This document shows positions 18,225-26,882 of a stretch of DNA of 64,000 bases, in pieces. The stretch's first letter is position 1. The number at the start of each line of letters is the position of its first letter. This DNA comes from Vreelandella arcis (GTDB lineage Bacteria; Pseudomonadota; Gammaproteobacteria; Pseudomonadales; Halomonadaceae). The notes below the pieces were generated by a model. That model saw only the letters and a list, made by a program, of their open reading frames with translations. It did not search any database and was not told the DNA's origin. The stretch lies in assembly GCF_900103865.1 (NCBI RefSeq), contig NZ_FNII01000005.1:124001-188000 (forward strand), in the 5' to 3' direction. The position numbers and the translations under genes were made by a program.

Positions 18225-18719
18225 TTAGCGTAATGCGTCCATACGAGTCAGCTGCAAACAAAAGGATCCCGCGGTACGGTCGGCGATTAAAAAGCCTACC
18301 TGGGTTAGATCTGAAGGATGGAGCGGTGGCGCGTCCGTTAATACCGTCCCGCGACGCACGGCTTCAAAAGTGTCCCAAGGGAAATGCAGTGTTTCCCAAG
18401 CATTCTGAGACGGCGTAAATTTCACTCGATAAGCAGAGGCATCACCAAGTGATGTACTTTTCAGCCGCAGTTGATAGGTACGCCCATCCCCTCTCACGGT
18501 TAGCGCTAAGCCCAGGGCATTCGCCAAGGTGGGTTCAAAGCCGTTAGGCTTACGGCGCACCGAGGCAAAGCCGCCGCCATTTTCCAACGACACCTCACCG
18601 TGAAAACAGCCTTCTCCATCGACAACACTGAATTGGCTCTGGGATTCGCCGCCCATTACGCCATCGTCTACGGAATACCAGCGCTGTTGTTCGTCTACCT
18701 CATTGAAGGTTAGCGTCAT
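18225..18719 (-). CDS. CIA30 family protein
   Basis: A 164-residue protein with the CIA30 (NADH:ubiquinone oxidoreductase intermediate-associated protein 30) domain, a galactose-binding-like beta fold. Recognisable parts are WYSVDDGVMGGESQSQF, GEVSLENGGGFASVR, GLALTVRGDGRTYQLRL and the end QVGFLIADRTAGSFCLQL. The start at 18719 has GAGG eight bases upstream; the frame is open to 18779. Bacterial members are usually small, cytosolic and of unknown role. It stands between aceK and the cyclic-di-GMP gene on the same strand. Confidence 0.8.
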   Translation of the reverse strand: MTLTFNEVDEQQRWYSVDDGVMGGESQSQFSVVDGEGCFHGEVSLENGGGFASVRRKPNGFEPTLANALGLALTVRGDGRTYQLRLKSTSLGDASAYRVKFTPSQNAWETLHFPWDTFEAVRRGTVLTDAPPLHPSDLTQVGFLIADRTAGSFCLQLTRMDALR

Positions 18720-18797
18720 CAAAAATCCTCGCACTTGTTCATAAATAGGCAAAAGCTCTTGGCGGTGGGTCGCGTTCACTGATGCTGTGAGTATTGA

Positions 18798-21506
18798 TCA
18801 CGTTAGCCAACGCTCGGCAAAATGGTCAGCAACTAACGGTCGGTCAAAATAGTAGCCCTGGGCCTGGTTGCACCCCATTGAGAGTAACGCCTCTGCCTGG
18901 TCGGCGTGTTCGATACCTTCTGCAATCGTTTCAAGCCCCAAGGTGGTGGCCATGGCAATAATCGTCGCGACAATCACACGGTCATTGTCGCTGGTGAGCA
19001 TGTCGCGAACGAACGAAATATCAATCTTGATTTTATCGGCAGCAAAGCGCTTTAAATAGGCCAACGAGGAATAGCCGGTGCCGAAATCATCGATGGCTAA
19101 GCCAAGCCCGTGCCCCTTAAGCGTTTCGGTCATGGCAATGGCTTTTTCGGGATGAACCATAATGCCACTTTCGGTGATTTCCAGGCTAAGCATTGACGCC
19201 TCAACCTGATACTGATGACAGAAGGCCAACAGCGACGTCGCCAGATCGTCGTCCTCAAACTGATCCGCCGCAATGTTGATCGCCAACTGGCCCGGGAGCC
19301 GCATTCCCTGTTGTTGCCACTCTGCCAGCTGTCGACAAGCTTCTTCTATCACCCAATTGCCCAGCGCCACCATCATGCCGCGCTCTTCGGCGATGGGAAT
19401 AAACTTGCTGGGTGAGACGCAGCCTAACTCCTCATCGTGCCAGCGGCATAGCGCTTCGGCACCAATCAATTGACCCGTGCGAAGGTCAACCTGGGGTTGA
19501 TAGTGCAACCGTAACTGATGCTCGGCAATCGCCACCGCTAGCCGCTTGGCAATATGCAGCTTTTCTGAGACTAACTGGCCCATCCAGGACTCAAAGTGGA
19601 GTACCGACAGCTTCTGACGCTTGGCCTGATACATAGCAATATCGGCATATTTGAGCAATGCCTGGGGCGAGGTCGCATGGTGCGGATACAGCGTCACACC
19701 CATACTGACGGATAGCTCAAAAGACTGCTGACCAATGTCGACCGGTTTATCAATGCTCTCGCATAGTCGCTGCGCCGTCGCTAAGGCGATGTCGGCATCC
19801 GCCCCATGACAGACCACCACAAATTCGTCTCCCCCCAGGCGCGCCAGGTAGTCACCCGGTGCTATAACAGAAGCGAACCGCTCGGCGACCACTTTTAAGA
19901 CCACATCGCCGGTATCATGACCTGCCGTATCATTAATCTCTTTGAAGTGGTTAAGGTCGAGCAGCAAGAGGGCCAAGGGTGACGAGATGGGAGCCGATAG
20001 TTGACTCGCCAAATGGCGCATAAAATCGATACGGTTCGGCAACTGAGTGCCTACATCCCGGTAGGCTAACTGACGTATTTTCGCTTCATCTGTTTGGCGC
20101 TCAAGTTCAGAGGCCGCCCGCGCCGCAAATATCTGCAACACGCTACGCACCATCTCCACCTCGACCAATGGCGCTTCAAACATCACCCCGATAATCCCCA
20201 TGGGCTTACCACGGCTGTCATTCAACCGGCGCCCGACATAACCACTCACCCAGTCCAACGCCCCACAGCTTTCGCCAGGCAACATAATGGCGGCGCCGTC
20301 TGTCACGATGCACTCCTGTTCAACAAGCACTTTTTTACACGGCACACCAGGAAGGTAGTACGCAAAATTATCTTCGCGCTGCCCATTAATGTAGAGGGTT
20401 ACCGTATGGGCAAAATCCTGATCATGCTTATCCAACAGTGAGATAAATCCTACACCGGCGGATAGCGCCTCGGCCATATGGGCGGTTAGCTGATGTAAAA
20501 AAGCCCCTCCCTGCTCAGCAGACATGGCCTTTGCCACCCGCGCTACCGCCTGCTGAATACGCTGCTCGGTTTGCTGGCGACGCCGACTTTCGATACCCAG
20601 CGAGACCTCATTCGCCAGGTCTTGCAACAAAGGCAGCTCATCATGGCCCAGCTTGCCGCGCTGCTGCTGGTAAAGCGTCAACACCCCATAATGTTTTTCA
20701 GCGCAGTGCAACGGCAACGCTATGATCTGTTCCACGCCAAGCGCCATAAGCGCTTGGCGTACCCCCGAGGGCATGCTCTCGTCATCAAGACATTCAATAC
20801 AAACGGGACGTTGACGGTATAACGCACGCTCGGTGAACTCAGCGCTATAGCGTGCAATAAACAGCTGAGTAGGACTCAACCAAGAGGCTACGTCGCCATC
20901 GGCATCCGCCATGGCCATTACCTGTAATGAATCAGTTGATTCAGCGTCAGGCGCCCGCTGACTGATCCAAGCGGCAGTATAGCCACCCACACCAACCGCC
21001 AAACAGCACGCCGCCTCCATCAGTTGCTGCTCACTCCCGGTGTGCATTAATAAATCATGACTTCGACTCATTAGCCGAAGCGCACGGTTCTTACTTCGCA
21101 ATCTTGTTTGTACATTTGCCTGTGTGACTTGGCGGGCTAGCTCAGTACCACTCAGGGTGGCCGTGATACGCAGGACTTCTTCGGTGTATGAAGGCGGCAC
21201 CAGTGGAGAGGAATGCATAATCGCAAGCACGCCCAGGCAAGTGCCATCGGGTCCTTTGATGGCAACGCCCCAATATCCTTCAATCGATAACGCGCCAAGC
21301 CGAGTATCATTGGGAAAGCGATCACCCACGCCGGATAAACTACACCAGCGAGACAGCGTAACAACTTGTTCACAAGGCGTGTTTGTTATCGCATAAGGTT
21401 CTAAATTGCTAAGCGCCCCATGCGTCCAGAAGGCCAAAGGCGTCGCTACGCCAGGGCGGCGATCTAAGCGCGCCAAAAGGGCATGATCAACGCGCCAAAA
21501 GGGCAT
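18798..21506 (-). CDS. GAF-GAF-GAF-GGDEF-EAL cyclic-di-GMP enzyme, 5' end broken by a 22-bp duplication
   Basis: The remaining frame encodes about 902 residues: three GAF-like sensor regions (roughly 1-150, 160-330, 330-490), a diguanylate cyclase domain with LARLGGDEFVVV, and a phosphodiesterase domain with LIGAEALCRW (EAL) and DDFGTGYSSLAYLKR. Both catalytic motifs are intact. The residue three before the PGD Asp upstream of GGDEF is not Arg, so the inhibitory I-site looks absent. The natural start seems to be an ATG at 21627 in another frame; a 22-bp tandem duplication at 21469-21517 separates the two. An ATG inside the duplication (21506) could restart translation and would lose only about 40 residues of the first GAF domain. 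Confidence 0.85.
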   Translation of the reverse strand: MPFWRVDHALLARLDRRPGVATPLAFWTHGALSNLEPYAITNTPCEQVVTLSRWCSLSGVGDRFPNDTRLGALSIEGYWGVAIKGPDGTCLGVLAIMHSSPLVPPSYTEEVLRITATLSGTELARQVTQANVQTRLRSKNRALRLMSRSHDLLMHTGSEQQLMEAACCLAVGVGGYTAAWISQRAPDAESTDSLQVMAMADADGDVASWLSPTQLFIARYSAEFTERALYRQRPVCIECLDDESMPSGVRQALMALGVEQIIALPLHCAEKHYGVLTLYQQQRGKLGHDELPLLQDLANEVSLGIESRRRQQTEQRIQQAVARVAKAMSAEQGGAFLHQLTAHMAEALSAGVGFISLLDKHDQDFAHTVTLYINGQREDNFAYYLPGVPCKKVLVEQECIVTDGAAIMLPGESCGALDWVSGYVGRRLNDSRGKPMGIIGVMFEAPLVEVEMVRSVLQIFAARAASELERQTDEAKIRQLAYRDVGTQLPNRIDFMRHLASQLSAPISSPLALLLLDLNHFKEINDTAGHDTGDVVLKVVAERFASVIAPGDYLARLGGDEFVVVCHGADADIALATAQRLCESIDKPVDIGQQSFELSVSMGVTLYPHHATSPQALLKYADIAMYQAKRQKLSVLHFESWMGQLVSEKLHIAKRLAVAIAEHQLRLHYQPQVDLRTGQLIGAEALCRWHDEELGCVSPSKFIPIAEERGMMVALGNWVIEEACRQLAEWQQQGMRLPGQLAINIAADQFEDDDLATSLLAFCHQYQVEASMLSLEITESGIMVHPEKAIAMTETLKGHGLGLAIDDFGTGYSSLAYLKRFAADKIKIDISFVRDMLTSDNDRVIVATIIAMATTLGLETIAEGIEHADQAEALLSMGCNQAQGYYFDRPLVADHFAERWLT

Positions 21507-21517
21507 GATCAACGCGC
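21469..21517. repeat. 22-bp tandem duplication causing a frameshift
   Basis: The unit at 21469-21490 is repeated exactly at 21491-21512 and the first five bases recur at 21513-21517. The unit is not a multiple of three. Removing one copy joins the upstream frame (ending ILRVDHALLAR) to the downstream frame (LDRRPGVATPLAFW) into one uninterrupted GAF domain, which shows that the single-copy state is ancestral. Confidence 0.95.
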
Positions 21518-21627
21518 AGGATTTCCGATAGCGCTTTGACAAGGTGACAAAAAAAACCGTTTTCACTGGCCGAGGTCAAGCTATCAGCCAACTGCCTAAA
21601 AACCACTGGTGCCCTAGTAGAAGACAT
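21487..21627 (-). pseudogene. N-terminal fragment of the GAF-GGDEF-EAL gene
   Basis: Forty-six codons from ATG 21627 (MSSTRAPVVFRQLADSLTSA) to a TGA at 21487-21489 created by the duplication. The peptide ends EILRVDHALLAR, which continues in the single-copy reading as LDRRPG of the main gene. The TGA overlaps the possible restart ATG at 21506 by a few codons, so coupled reinitiation is conceivable. This is the displaced start of the neighbouring gene, not a separate protein. Confidence 0.8.
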
Positions 21628-22021
21628 GATATCAACGCCTTTGGATTTCGTCAGGTAAGCCACGTCTGCTAGCCAAAGGTCTCGGCCGGAGCCGAAGAAA
21701 GCCGCTGTGTGATCATCCCTGAACCATACGCTAGTAATTGAGTAAACAACTGCATGTTTTATATCTTTAAAAACTCGACTCGCCACTTCCCACGGCAGAG
21801 CCCACACCCACTTTGGGTCTATGCCTGTCTTAAACCCGCCACCCTCAAACGGCTATTTATTATTCATCGCCGATTATTTAAATAACAACATCTAGTTCAA
21901 CCTTACTAACTACTCCCGCTCCTAAAGATCCAACATTATTATTATTTAAATGACCAAAAAAATTAAATTAACAACTTTCCCAGTTGTTCGACGCGCTTTG
22001 CCACAAAAAACTATCTATCAT
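21628..22021. other. AT-rich intergenic region
   Basis: About 390 bp between the broken cyclic-di-GMP gene and the XRE regulator's operator. The frame of the N-terminal fragment is open back to 21807, but that extension has no ribosome-binding site or recognisable motif. The section 21,880-22,020 is clearly richer in A and T than the neighbours. AACAACT (21970-21976) and AGTTGTT (21982-21988) form an inverted repeat. No RNA gene is recognised. Confidence 0.6.
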
Positions 22022-22054
22022 GTTGAATATCAACCTTTAAGGTTGATATTCAAC
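22022..22054. promoter_or_regulatory. Nested 33-bp palindrome, probable operator of the XRE regulator
   Basis: Sixteen-base arms 22022-22037 and 22039-22054 are perfect reverse complements around one central T. Each arm is itself an imperfect palindrome: GTTGAATATCAAC and GTTGATATTCAAC, with GTTGA/TCAAC half-sites. So two 13-bp operator-like sites face each other, 62 bp before the regulator's start. A dimeric HTH repressor binding its own promoter is the simplest reading (inference). Confidence 0.65.
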
Positions 22055-22116
22055 CTAAATAGTCCTTCCTGTCAATAGGTCGATCCTCAACCATTCAGGT
22101 CTATATGGAGGACACT

Positions 22117-22479
22117 GTGAATAAAATTGAACAGAAACGGCTAGCTAGCAACATCGGAAGAGCTATTGCCAAGCAGCGGATTCGCAGTCGACTGACCCAG
22201 GAAGAAGTGGCTGAACGCCTTGGCATTGGCAATGAAGCTGTCTCAAGAATTGAGCGCGGGAGGGTTATCCCCAATATAGTGAGACTTCTGCAAATGGCAG
22301 AAATATTTAACTGTGAAGCCTCAGTGCTATTAGGGCAAGCCAGCGTCCATCTAGACGATCAGTCCAGCCGGGTAAGGCATCTTCTTGCGCCACTTGAGAC
22401 GAGTGATCGTCAATTATTAATCGATATTATTGAGAATCTATCCAACCGCTTTAATAAAAATAATACGGATAACTATTAA
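22117..22479 (+). CDS. XRE family helix-turn-helix transcriptional regulator
   Basis: A 120-residue DNA-binding protein. Residues about 15-70 form a Cro/C1-type HTH: RIRSRLTQEEVAERLGIG with NEAVSRIERGRVIPNIVRL as recognition part, and a short C-terminal tail that resembles other small regulators of this type. The GTG at 22117 is chosen because GGAGGA lies five bases upstream; an ATG at 22105 is also in frame but has a poor site. The strong palindrome upstream suggests autoregulation. It is divergent from the broken GGDEF-EAL gene and could control it. Local base composition is AT-richer than the surroundings, which hints at horizontal origin. Confidence 0.82.
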   Translation: MNKIEQKRLASNIGRAIAKQRIRSRLTQEEVAERLGIGNEAVSRIERGRVIPNIVRLLQMAEIFNCEASVLLGQASVHLDDQSSRVRHLLAPLETSDRQLLIDIIENLSNRFNKNNTDNY

Positions 22480-22526
22480 ACTAAAAAACTAACTTCCGCA
22501 GATTTAAAATCACTCAGCACAGCACT

Positions 22527-22550
22527 AACAGTTAAGCCTTAAAAACTGTT
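22527..22550 (+). terminator. Weak stem-loop after the XRE gene
   Basis: AACAGTT (22527-22533) pairs with AACTGTT (22544-22550) across ten bases and is followed by GTCCTGTTT. The stem is AT-rich and short, so this is only a possible terminator. Confidence 0.25.
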
Positions 22551-22674
22551 GTCCTGTTTAAACCCCATCCCCAAACGGTGCCTAGCCTGCCCACCCAAAG
22601 GTTGTGCTTATTGGTGGCACCTGCTCATTCATGGTATAGGTGATCTATCGACGCTGCGTGTCACAGGAGCTTTT

Positions 22675-23295
22675 ATGCTCAACACCACCGCTTGGAACCG
22701 CATCCGCTACACCGCTTATGCCCCGATATACGATGCCATTGTGAATCGCGCTTTTCGCAGGCCTCGGCAGGTGGCGCTGGGTCAAGTGGACTGGGAACCC
22801 GGCATGCGGGTGCTGCTGGTCGGCGCAGGTACCGGTCTAGACCTCCCTTTTATTCCCCGTGAGCTAGAAATTCACCTAACCGACTTGACCCCCGCCATGG
22901 TCAAACGTGCTGCTGAACGTGCCAGTCGATACCAACGCGATGTGACATGCCAAGTTATGGATGCCGAAGCACTTGCCTACCCGGAGGCACATTTTGATGT
23001 GGTGGTCATGCACCTGTTGCTGGCTGTCATACCCAACCCCCAGCAGGGGCTGGCCGAAGCTTATCGCGTACTCAACCCCGGCGGCCAACTATGTGTGATG
23101 GATAAGTTTCAACCTGATGACCAACCTGCCGGTGCGGCACGCCGGGGATTGAATGCCTTCACCTCGCTGCTCGCCACCGATATCACCCGTCAAGCGCAGC
23201 CCTTACTCAATCAAGCAGGCTTCACCATCCGCCACGACGAACCGGTACTCATGAACGGGTTATTTCGCGCTTTGATAGCAGCTAAGCCCGACTAA
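22675..23295 (+). CDS. Class I SAM-dependent methyltransferase
   Basis: A 206-residue methyltransferase (Methyltransf_11 type). The SAM-binding motif is VLLVGAGTGLDLPFIP, followed by LTDLTPAMVKRA (acidic residue for the ribose), CQVMDAEALAYP and AYRVLNPGGQLCVMDKF. It resembles PmtA/UbiE-like enzymes (N-terminal YAPIYDAIVNRAFRRPR), so a phospholipid or quinone-type substrate is possible but not shown. The start at 22675 has AGGAG six bases upstream; the open frame further upstream lacks family residues. Confidence 0.82.
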   Translation: MLNTTAWNRIRYTAYAPIYDAIVNRAFRRPRQVALGQVDWEPGMRVLLVGAGTGLDLPFIPRELEIHLTDLTPAMVKRAAERASRYQRDVTCQVMDAEALAYPEAHFDVVVMHLLLAVIPNPQQGLAEAYRVLNPGGQLCVMDKFQPDDQPAGAARRGLNAFTSLLATDITRQAQPLLNQAGFTIRHDEPVLMNGLFRALIAAKPD

Positions 23296-23380
23296 GCCAT
23301 TCTCTTTGACGCCATCCAACCTGGCGAAGGCTATTCGGCTCGCTTAAAATAACCAGCTGTTTTTATCGCTCAGGTCTTCC

Positions 23381-24751
23381 ATGTCTCGCCCTACCTCGTT
23401 CAGCCAACCGCTAATACAATTGGTCAGTCGCCTGCACTTTTATATTGGCCTTTTTGTCGGCCCGTTCATTCTTGTTGCGGCGTTATCCGGCATCGCTTAT
23501 GTGCTTAGCCCGTCACTTGAAAACTGGGTGTATCAAGACGCGCTAGAGGGCACCGAGCAGGGCGAGCTTCAGCCGTTAAGCGCCCAGATCGCGGCGGCCC
23601 AGACGTATCTGGCCAACACGACTCCACCTGATGCAGTGCGTCCAGCTCCTGAATCAGGCGACACCACACGGATCATGTTCAGTGATTCTTCGCTGGGCCC
23701 CTCACAACATAAGGCGGTGTTTATCGACCCCGTTACGCTCAATGTCACCGGTGAAGCTAACGTCTACGGGACAAGCGGCGTGTTGCCACTGCGCACCCAG
23801 GTCGACCTGTTTCACCGCCAGTTGCTACTGGGTGACATTGGGCGGCTTTACAGTGAACTAGCTGCCTCGTGGCTATGGGTGATGGCTCTGGGAGGCGTGG
23901 CGTTATGGTTTACGCGACGCCAAGCCTTGCGCCAACGCCAGGGACCACGGCGGCTTGCCCGGCGCCACGCCGTGCTGGGCAGCGTGCTCGCGTTAGGTCT
24001 ATTGTTATTTTCCGCGACGGGGCTTACCTGGTCGCAATGGGCAGGCGGTAACATCGCCGAGCTACGTCACGCCTGGGGGTGGAGCACGCCTAGCGTGTCT
24101 ACCCAAATCAACGCATCCCAAAGCGAGCCTCTCGATGAACATGCCCAGCACCGTTCGTCAGCCCACCGTTCAAGCACACCAACCATCGCACTTTCCGATT
24201 TCGATCGCGCACTGACTAGCGCCCGCCTTGCAGGACTGGAAGCTGACCGCATACAACTTACGCCGCCTCGTTCGCCAGAGCAGGCATGGCGGGTCGCCGA
24301 AATAGATCGCCGCTGGCCGACCCAGGTAGACCAAGTAGCGCTGCATCCACAAAGTATGTCGGTCATCGACCAAACCGATTTCACACGTTTCCCGCTGGCC
24401 GCTAAGCTCACCCGTTGGGGGATCGATCTACACATGGGTGTTCTGTTTGGATTAACCAATCAGTTGGTGCTGGCGGCCATTGCCGCTGGTGTGGTCGTGC
24501 TGATTGCCTGGGGCTACTTAATGGCATGGCGACGCCTTCGCGTGGCAAGCGGTCAACGCTTCCCATCGGTGACCGAGCCTTGGGTATCGCTAACACCAAC
24601 AATGAAAATGATCACCCTCGGCGTGACCTTACTAATTGGCGCGGCCCTTCCCGTATTAGGGGCAAGCCTGGCACTGTTTATCGTGATTGACGTGTTGCGC
24701 TGGTATAGTAAACAGCGTGTTACCCCCAATAGAGAGGTGCCCAATGCCTAA
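23381..24751 (+). CDS. PepSY-associated transmembrane protein (PiuB-like)
   Basis: A 456-residue inner-membrane protein with the layout of the PepSY_TM family. The first helix LHFYIGLFVGPFILVAALSG follows RLHF, the typical start; further helices lie near residues 160-180, 200-220, 360-380 and 410-440, with two periplasmic PepSY-like regions between. Members often accompany siderophore receptors and may act in iron reduction or release. No TonB receptor gene is next to it here. The final 8 bp overlap the downstream DUF2805 gene. Confidence 0.85.
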   Translation: MSRPTSFSQPLIQLVSRLHFYIGLFVGPFILVAALSGIAYVLSPSLENWVYQDALEGTEQGELQPLSAQIAAAQTYLANTTPPDAVRPAPESGDTTRIMFSDSSLGPSQHKAVFIDPVTLNVTGEANVYGTSGVLPLRTQVDLFHRQLLLGDIGRLYSELAASWLWVMALGGVALWFTRRQALRQRQGPRRLARRHAVLGSVLALGLLLFSATGLTWSQWAGGNIAELRHAWGWSTPSVSTQINASQSEPLDEHAQHRSSAHRSSTPTIALSDFDRALTSARLAGLEADRIQLTPPRSPEQAWRVAEIDRRWPTQVDQVALHPQSMSVIDQTDFTRFPLAAKLTRWGIDLHMGVLFGLTNQLVLAAIAAGVVVLIAWGYLMAWRRLRVASGQRFPSVTEPWVSLTPTMKMITLGVTLLIGAALPVLGASLALFIVIDVLRWYSKQRVTPNREVPNA

Positions 24752-25019
24752 AGCGGCCGTGAAACGCTTTCGTCGTTTACCCGATGATGAGCAATCGCGC
24801 ATTATTGAGATGGCTTGGGAAGACCGCACACCGTTTGAAGCAATCGAAAATCTATTTGGTTTGGCCGAACCTGATGTCATTGAAGTAATGCGCCACCAGC
24901 TTAAACCCACCTCGTTTCGCCTATGGCGCAAGCGCGTCACCGGTCGCGCAACTAAACATACTGCCTTGCGCTCGCCGGATGTTCTAAGGGGCTACTGCCC
25001 GACGCAATATAAGCGCTGA
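24744..25019 (+). CDS. DUF2805/TIGR03643 family protein
   Basis: A 91-residue protein of unknown function. It contains the family core EQSRIIEMAWEDRTPFEAIE, FGLAEPDVIEVMRHQLKP and FRLWRKRVTGRATKH. The helical, basic build suggests nucleic-acid binding, but this is inference. The start at 24744 has GAGAGGTG upstream and overlaps the PepSY gene's end by 8 bp, so the two are coupled. The open frame upstream inside the PepSY gene is ignored. Confidence 0.85.
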   Translation: MPKAAVKRFRRLPDDEQSRIIEMAWEDRTPFEAIENLFGLAEPDVIEVMRHQLKPTSFRLWRKRVTGRATKHTALRSPDVLRGYCPTQYKR

Positions 25020-25080
25020 TTTACTAACACCACAGCCTCAATGTCATTTTCTAAATGGGCCTTCCGAACCACTGATAAAA

Positions 25081-25095
25081 TGTTATATTATCACA
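25081..25095. promoter_or_regulatory. Zur box
   Basis: TGTTATATTATCACA matches the gammaproteobacterial Zur consensus TGTTATAWTATAACA at 14 of 15 positions. It lies 31 bp upstream of a COG0523 zinc GTPase gene, a standard Zur target. A further ATAACAT at 25095-25101 extends the dyad. The consensus is from known Zur regulons; binding here is inferred. Confidence 0.75.
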
Positions 25096-25126
25096 TAACA
25101 TAAACCTAATCAGAGGTGTACTCGCA

Positions 25127-26353
25127 ATGTCTGCATTTTCCCCTTTGCCCGTGACCGTGCTCTCGGGTTTTTTAGGTGCTGGAAAAACCACCGTTCTCAA
25201 TCATATTTTAGCCAACCGCGAGGGTCGCCGGGTGGCGGTGATCGTCAACGATATGAGCGAGGTGAATATCGACGGTGCGCTGGTGCGCGGCGGCCCAGGC
25301 GAGTCCACACTGGATAGCGATGTGGCGCTGAACCGTTCTGAAGAACGCCTGGTGGAGATGAGCAACGGCTGCATCTGTTGCACGCTGCGCGAAGACCTGT
25401 TGGAAGAAGTCAGCCAACTAGCCCAGGAAGGCAGGTTCGATTACCTGGTGATTGAGTCCACCGGGGTTTCTGAACCGCTGCCCGTGGCGGAAACCTTCAC
25501 CTTTGAAGATGGCAGCGGTCAGAGCCTTTCCCATGTCGCCCGCCTAGATACGCTAGTGACCGTGGTGGATGGCGCCAACTTTCTTGCCCAGTACCGCGAA
25601 GCACAAAGCCTCGCCGAAGCCGGTGAAAGCCTGGGCGAAGACGACGAGCGCAATGTCGCGGATCTTTTAGTCGATCAAATCGAGTTTTGCGATGTGCTGC
25701 TGATCAGCAAAACTGATCTGATCGACGTAAAAGAGCTGGAGGCGCTGAAGGCTATCCTGCACTCGCTGAACCCCGACGCAGAGTTGGTGCCGATCACCCA
25801 AGGCGGCGTGCCGCTGGACAAGGTACTGGATACCGGCAACTTCAGCTTTGAACGCGCTCAATTGGCACCGGGCTGGCTGAAAGAAATGCGTGGGGAGCAC
25901 GTGCCGGAAACCGAAGAGTATGGCATCGGCAGCTTCGCCTACCATGCCCGTCGCCCCTTTCACCCGCAGAAATTCCACGATTTGCTCAATGCCGAATGGT
26001 TTGGAGAAGGGCTGCTGCGCTCGAAAGGTTTTTTCTGGCTCGCTACTCGCCCGCGCTATGCAGGCCAATGGAGCCAGGCGGGCGGCATCGCCCATCACGG
26101 CCCGGCAGGCGTATTCTGGAAAGCCATTCCTGAAGCGAACTGGCCCGATGATCCCGAGTCGCGCCAGTTTATAATTGAAAAGTGGCAGGAACCATTCGGC
26201 GATATGCGCCAGGAGTTGGTATTTATCGGCCAGAATCTGGATCAAGCCCGAATGCGCGAAGCGTTGGATGCCTGCCTACTAAGCGAAGGCGAACTGCTGG
26301 AAGGTATGGAGGCGTGGAAAAAGCTGCCTGATCCGTTTCCTGCCTGGGATTAG
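25127..26353 (+). CDS. COG0523 zinc metallochaperone GTPase (ZigA/YciC type)
   Basis: A 408-residue GTPase of the CobW/ZNG1 family. The P-loop is GFLGAGKTT (14-22); the metal motif CxCC is at Cys82-Ile-Cys84-Cys85; the switch and base-recognition motifs appear as [10 protein letters not shown] and SKTDLIDV. The C-terminal CobW_C domain spans about 265-390. Family members of this subclass deliver zinc to client enzymes during zinc starvation. The Zur box 31 bp upstream supports zinc-dependent derepression. It is preceded by AGAGG as a ribosome-binding site. Confidence 0.92.
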   Translation: MSAFSPLPVTVLSGFLGAGKTTVLNHILANREGRRVAVIVNDMSEVNIDGALVRGGPGESTLDSDVALNRSEERLVEMSNGCICCTLREDLLEEVSQLAQEGRFDYLVIESTGVSEPLPVAETFTFEDGSGQSLSHVARLDTLVTVVDGANFLAQYREAQSLAEAGESLGEDDERNVADLLVDQIEFCDVLLISKTDLIDVKELEALKAILHSLNPDAELVPITQGGVPLDKVLDTGNFSFERAQLAPGWLKEMRGEHVPETEEYGIGSFAYHARRPFHPQKFHDLLNAEWFGEGLLRSKGFFWLATRPRYAGQWSQAGGIAHHGPAGVFWKAIPEANWPDDPESRQFIIEKWQEPFGDMRQELVFIGQNLDQARMREALDACLLSEGELLEGMEAWKKLPDPFPAWD

Positions 26354-26361
26354 CCCCCCAG

Positions 26362-26805
26362 CTATTCATCTCCCACGGCCCAATGCTGCTGCATTTGCAA
26401 GAAGGTGATTGACGCCGACCAGGTGATCAGCATAAACCCGATCAAGCCTTCGGCGCTTAGCAGCAACCGCATACCACCCTCAGGCGTCAGGTCGCCAAAG
26501 CCGAGGGTGGTATAGCTGATTGCGGACATATAGACATAATCCCACAGCGACACAGCTTCACTGCCCGAAATCTGTCCCGTGTCGGGCAAGGCTTGCAGGC
26601 CAATTAACGCCACGGAAAAAAGGCCAATTTCTGCAAGATGAGCCCCAAACAGTGCCATAAACAAGACTAAAAAGCGCCCTCTTAAGGCAAGCTGCCAGTA
26701 CTCCAGTTTGCGGCTAATGCGTATTGCCACTTCATAATGCACCAACACGCTGGCTACGACAGCGGCGACCGTCACCAGTAACGCCGCTACAATTCCGCTT
26801 AACAT
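26362..26805 (-). CDS. Two-transmembrane potassium channel family protein
   Basis: A 147-residue membrane protein. It has an N-terminal helix (about 3-24), a second helix (about 45-68) and, after a re-entrant loop, the pore sequence SYTTLGFGDLTP with the TxGFG selectivity-filter variant, then a last helix (about 112-135). This fits the Ion_trans_2 family. No RCK or cyclic-nucleotide domain follows, so gating is unknown. It is convergent with the COG0523 gene, 8 bp apart. Confidence 0.85.
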   Translation of the reverse strand: MLSGIVAALLVTVAAVVASVLVHYEVAIRISRKLEYWQLALRGRFLVLFMALFGAHLAEIGLFSVALIGLQALPDTGQISGSEAVSLWDYVYMSAISYTTLGFGDLTPEGGMRLLLSAEGLIGFMLITWSASITFLQMQQHWAVGDE

Positions 26806-26882
26806 CGCTGCTCCTTGAATGTACGTCCTTGTGAGAGCTTAAGCGTAGCCAACAATTCGCCTTTAGTATCGGTGCGCGCGTT

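Noticed and set aside
21508..21566. Extension of the GGDEF-EAL gene to ATG 21566
   Set aside because: The codons before the duplication in that frame (starting MKTVFFVTLS) are out of frame with the conserved GAF sequence, so this start is an artefact of the frameshift.
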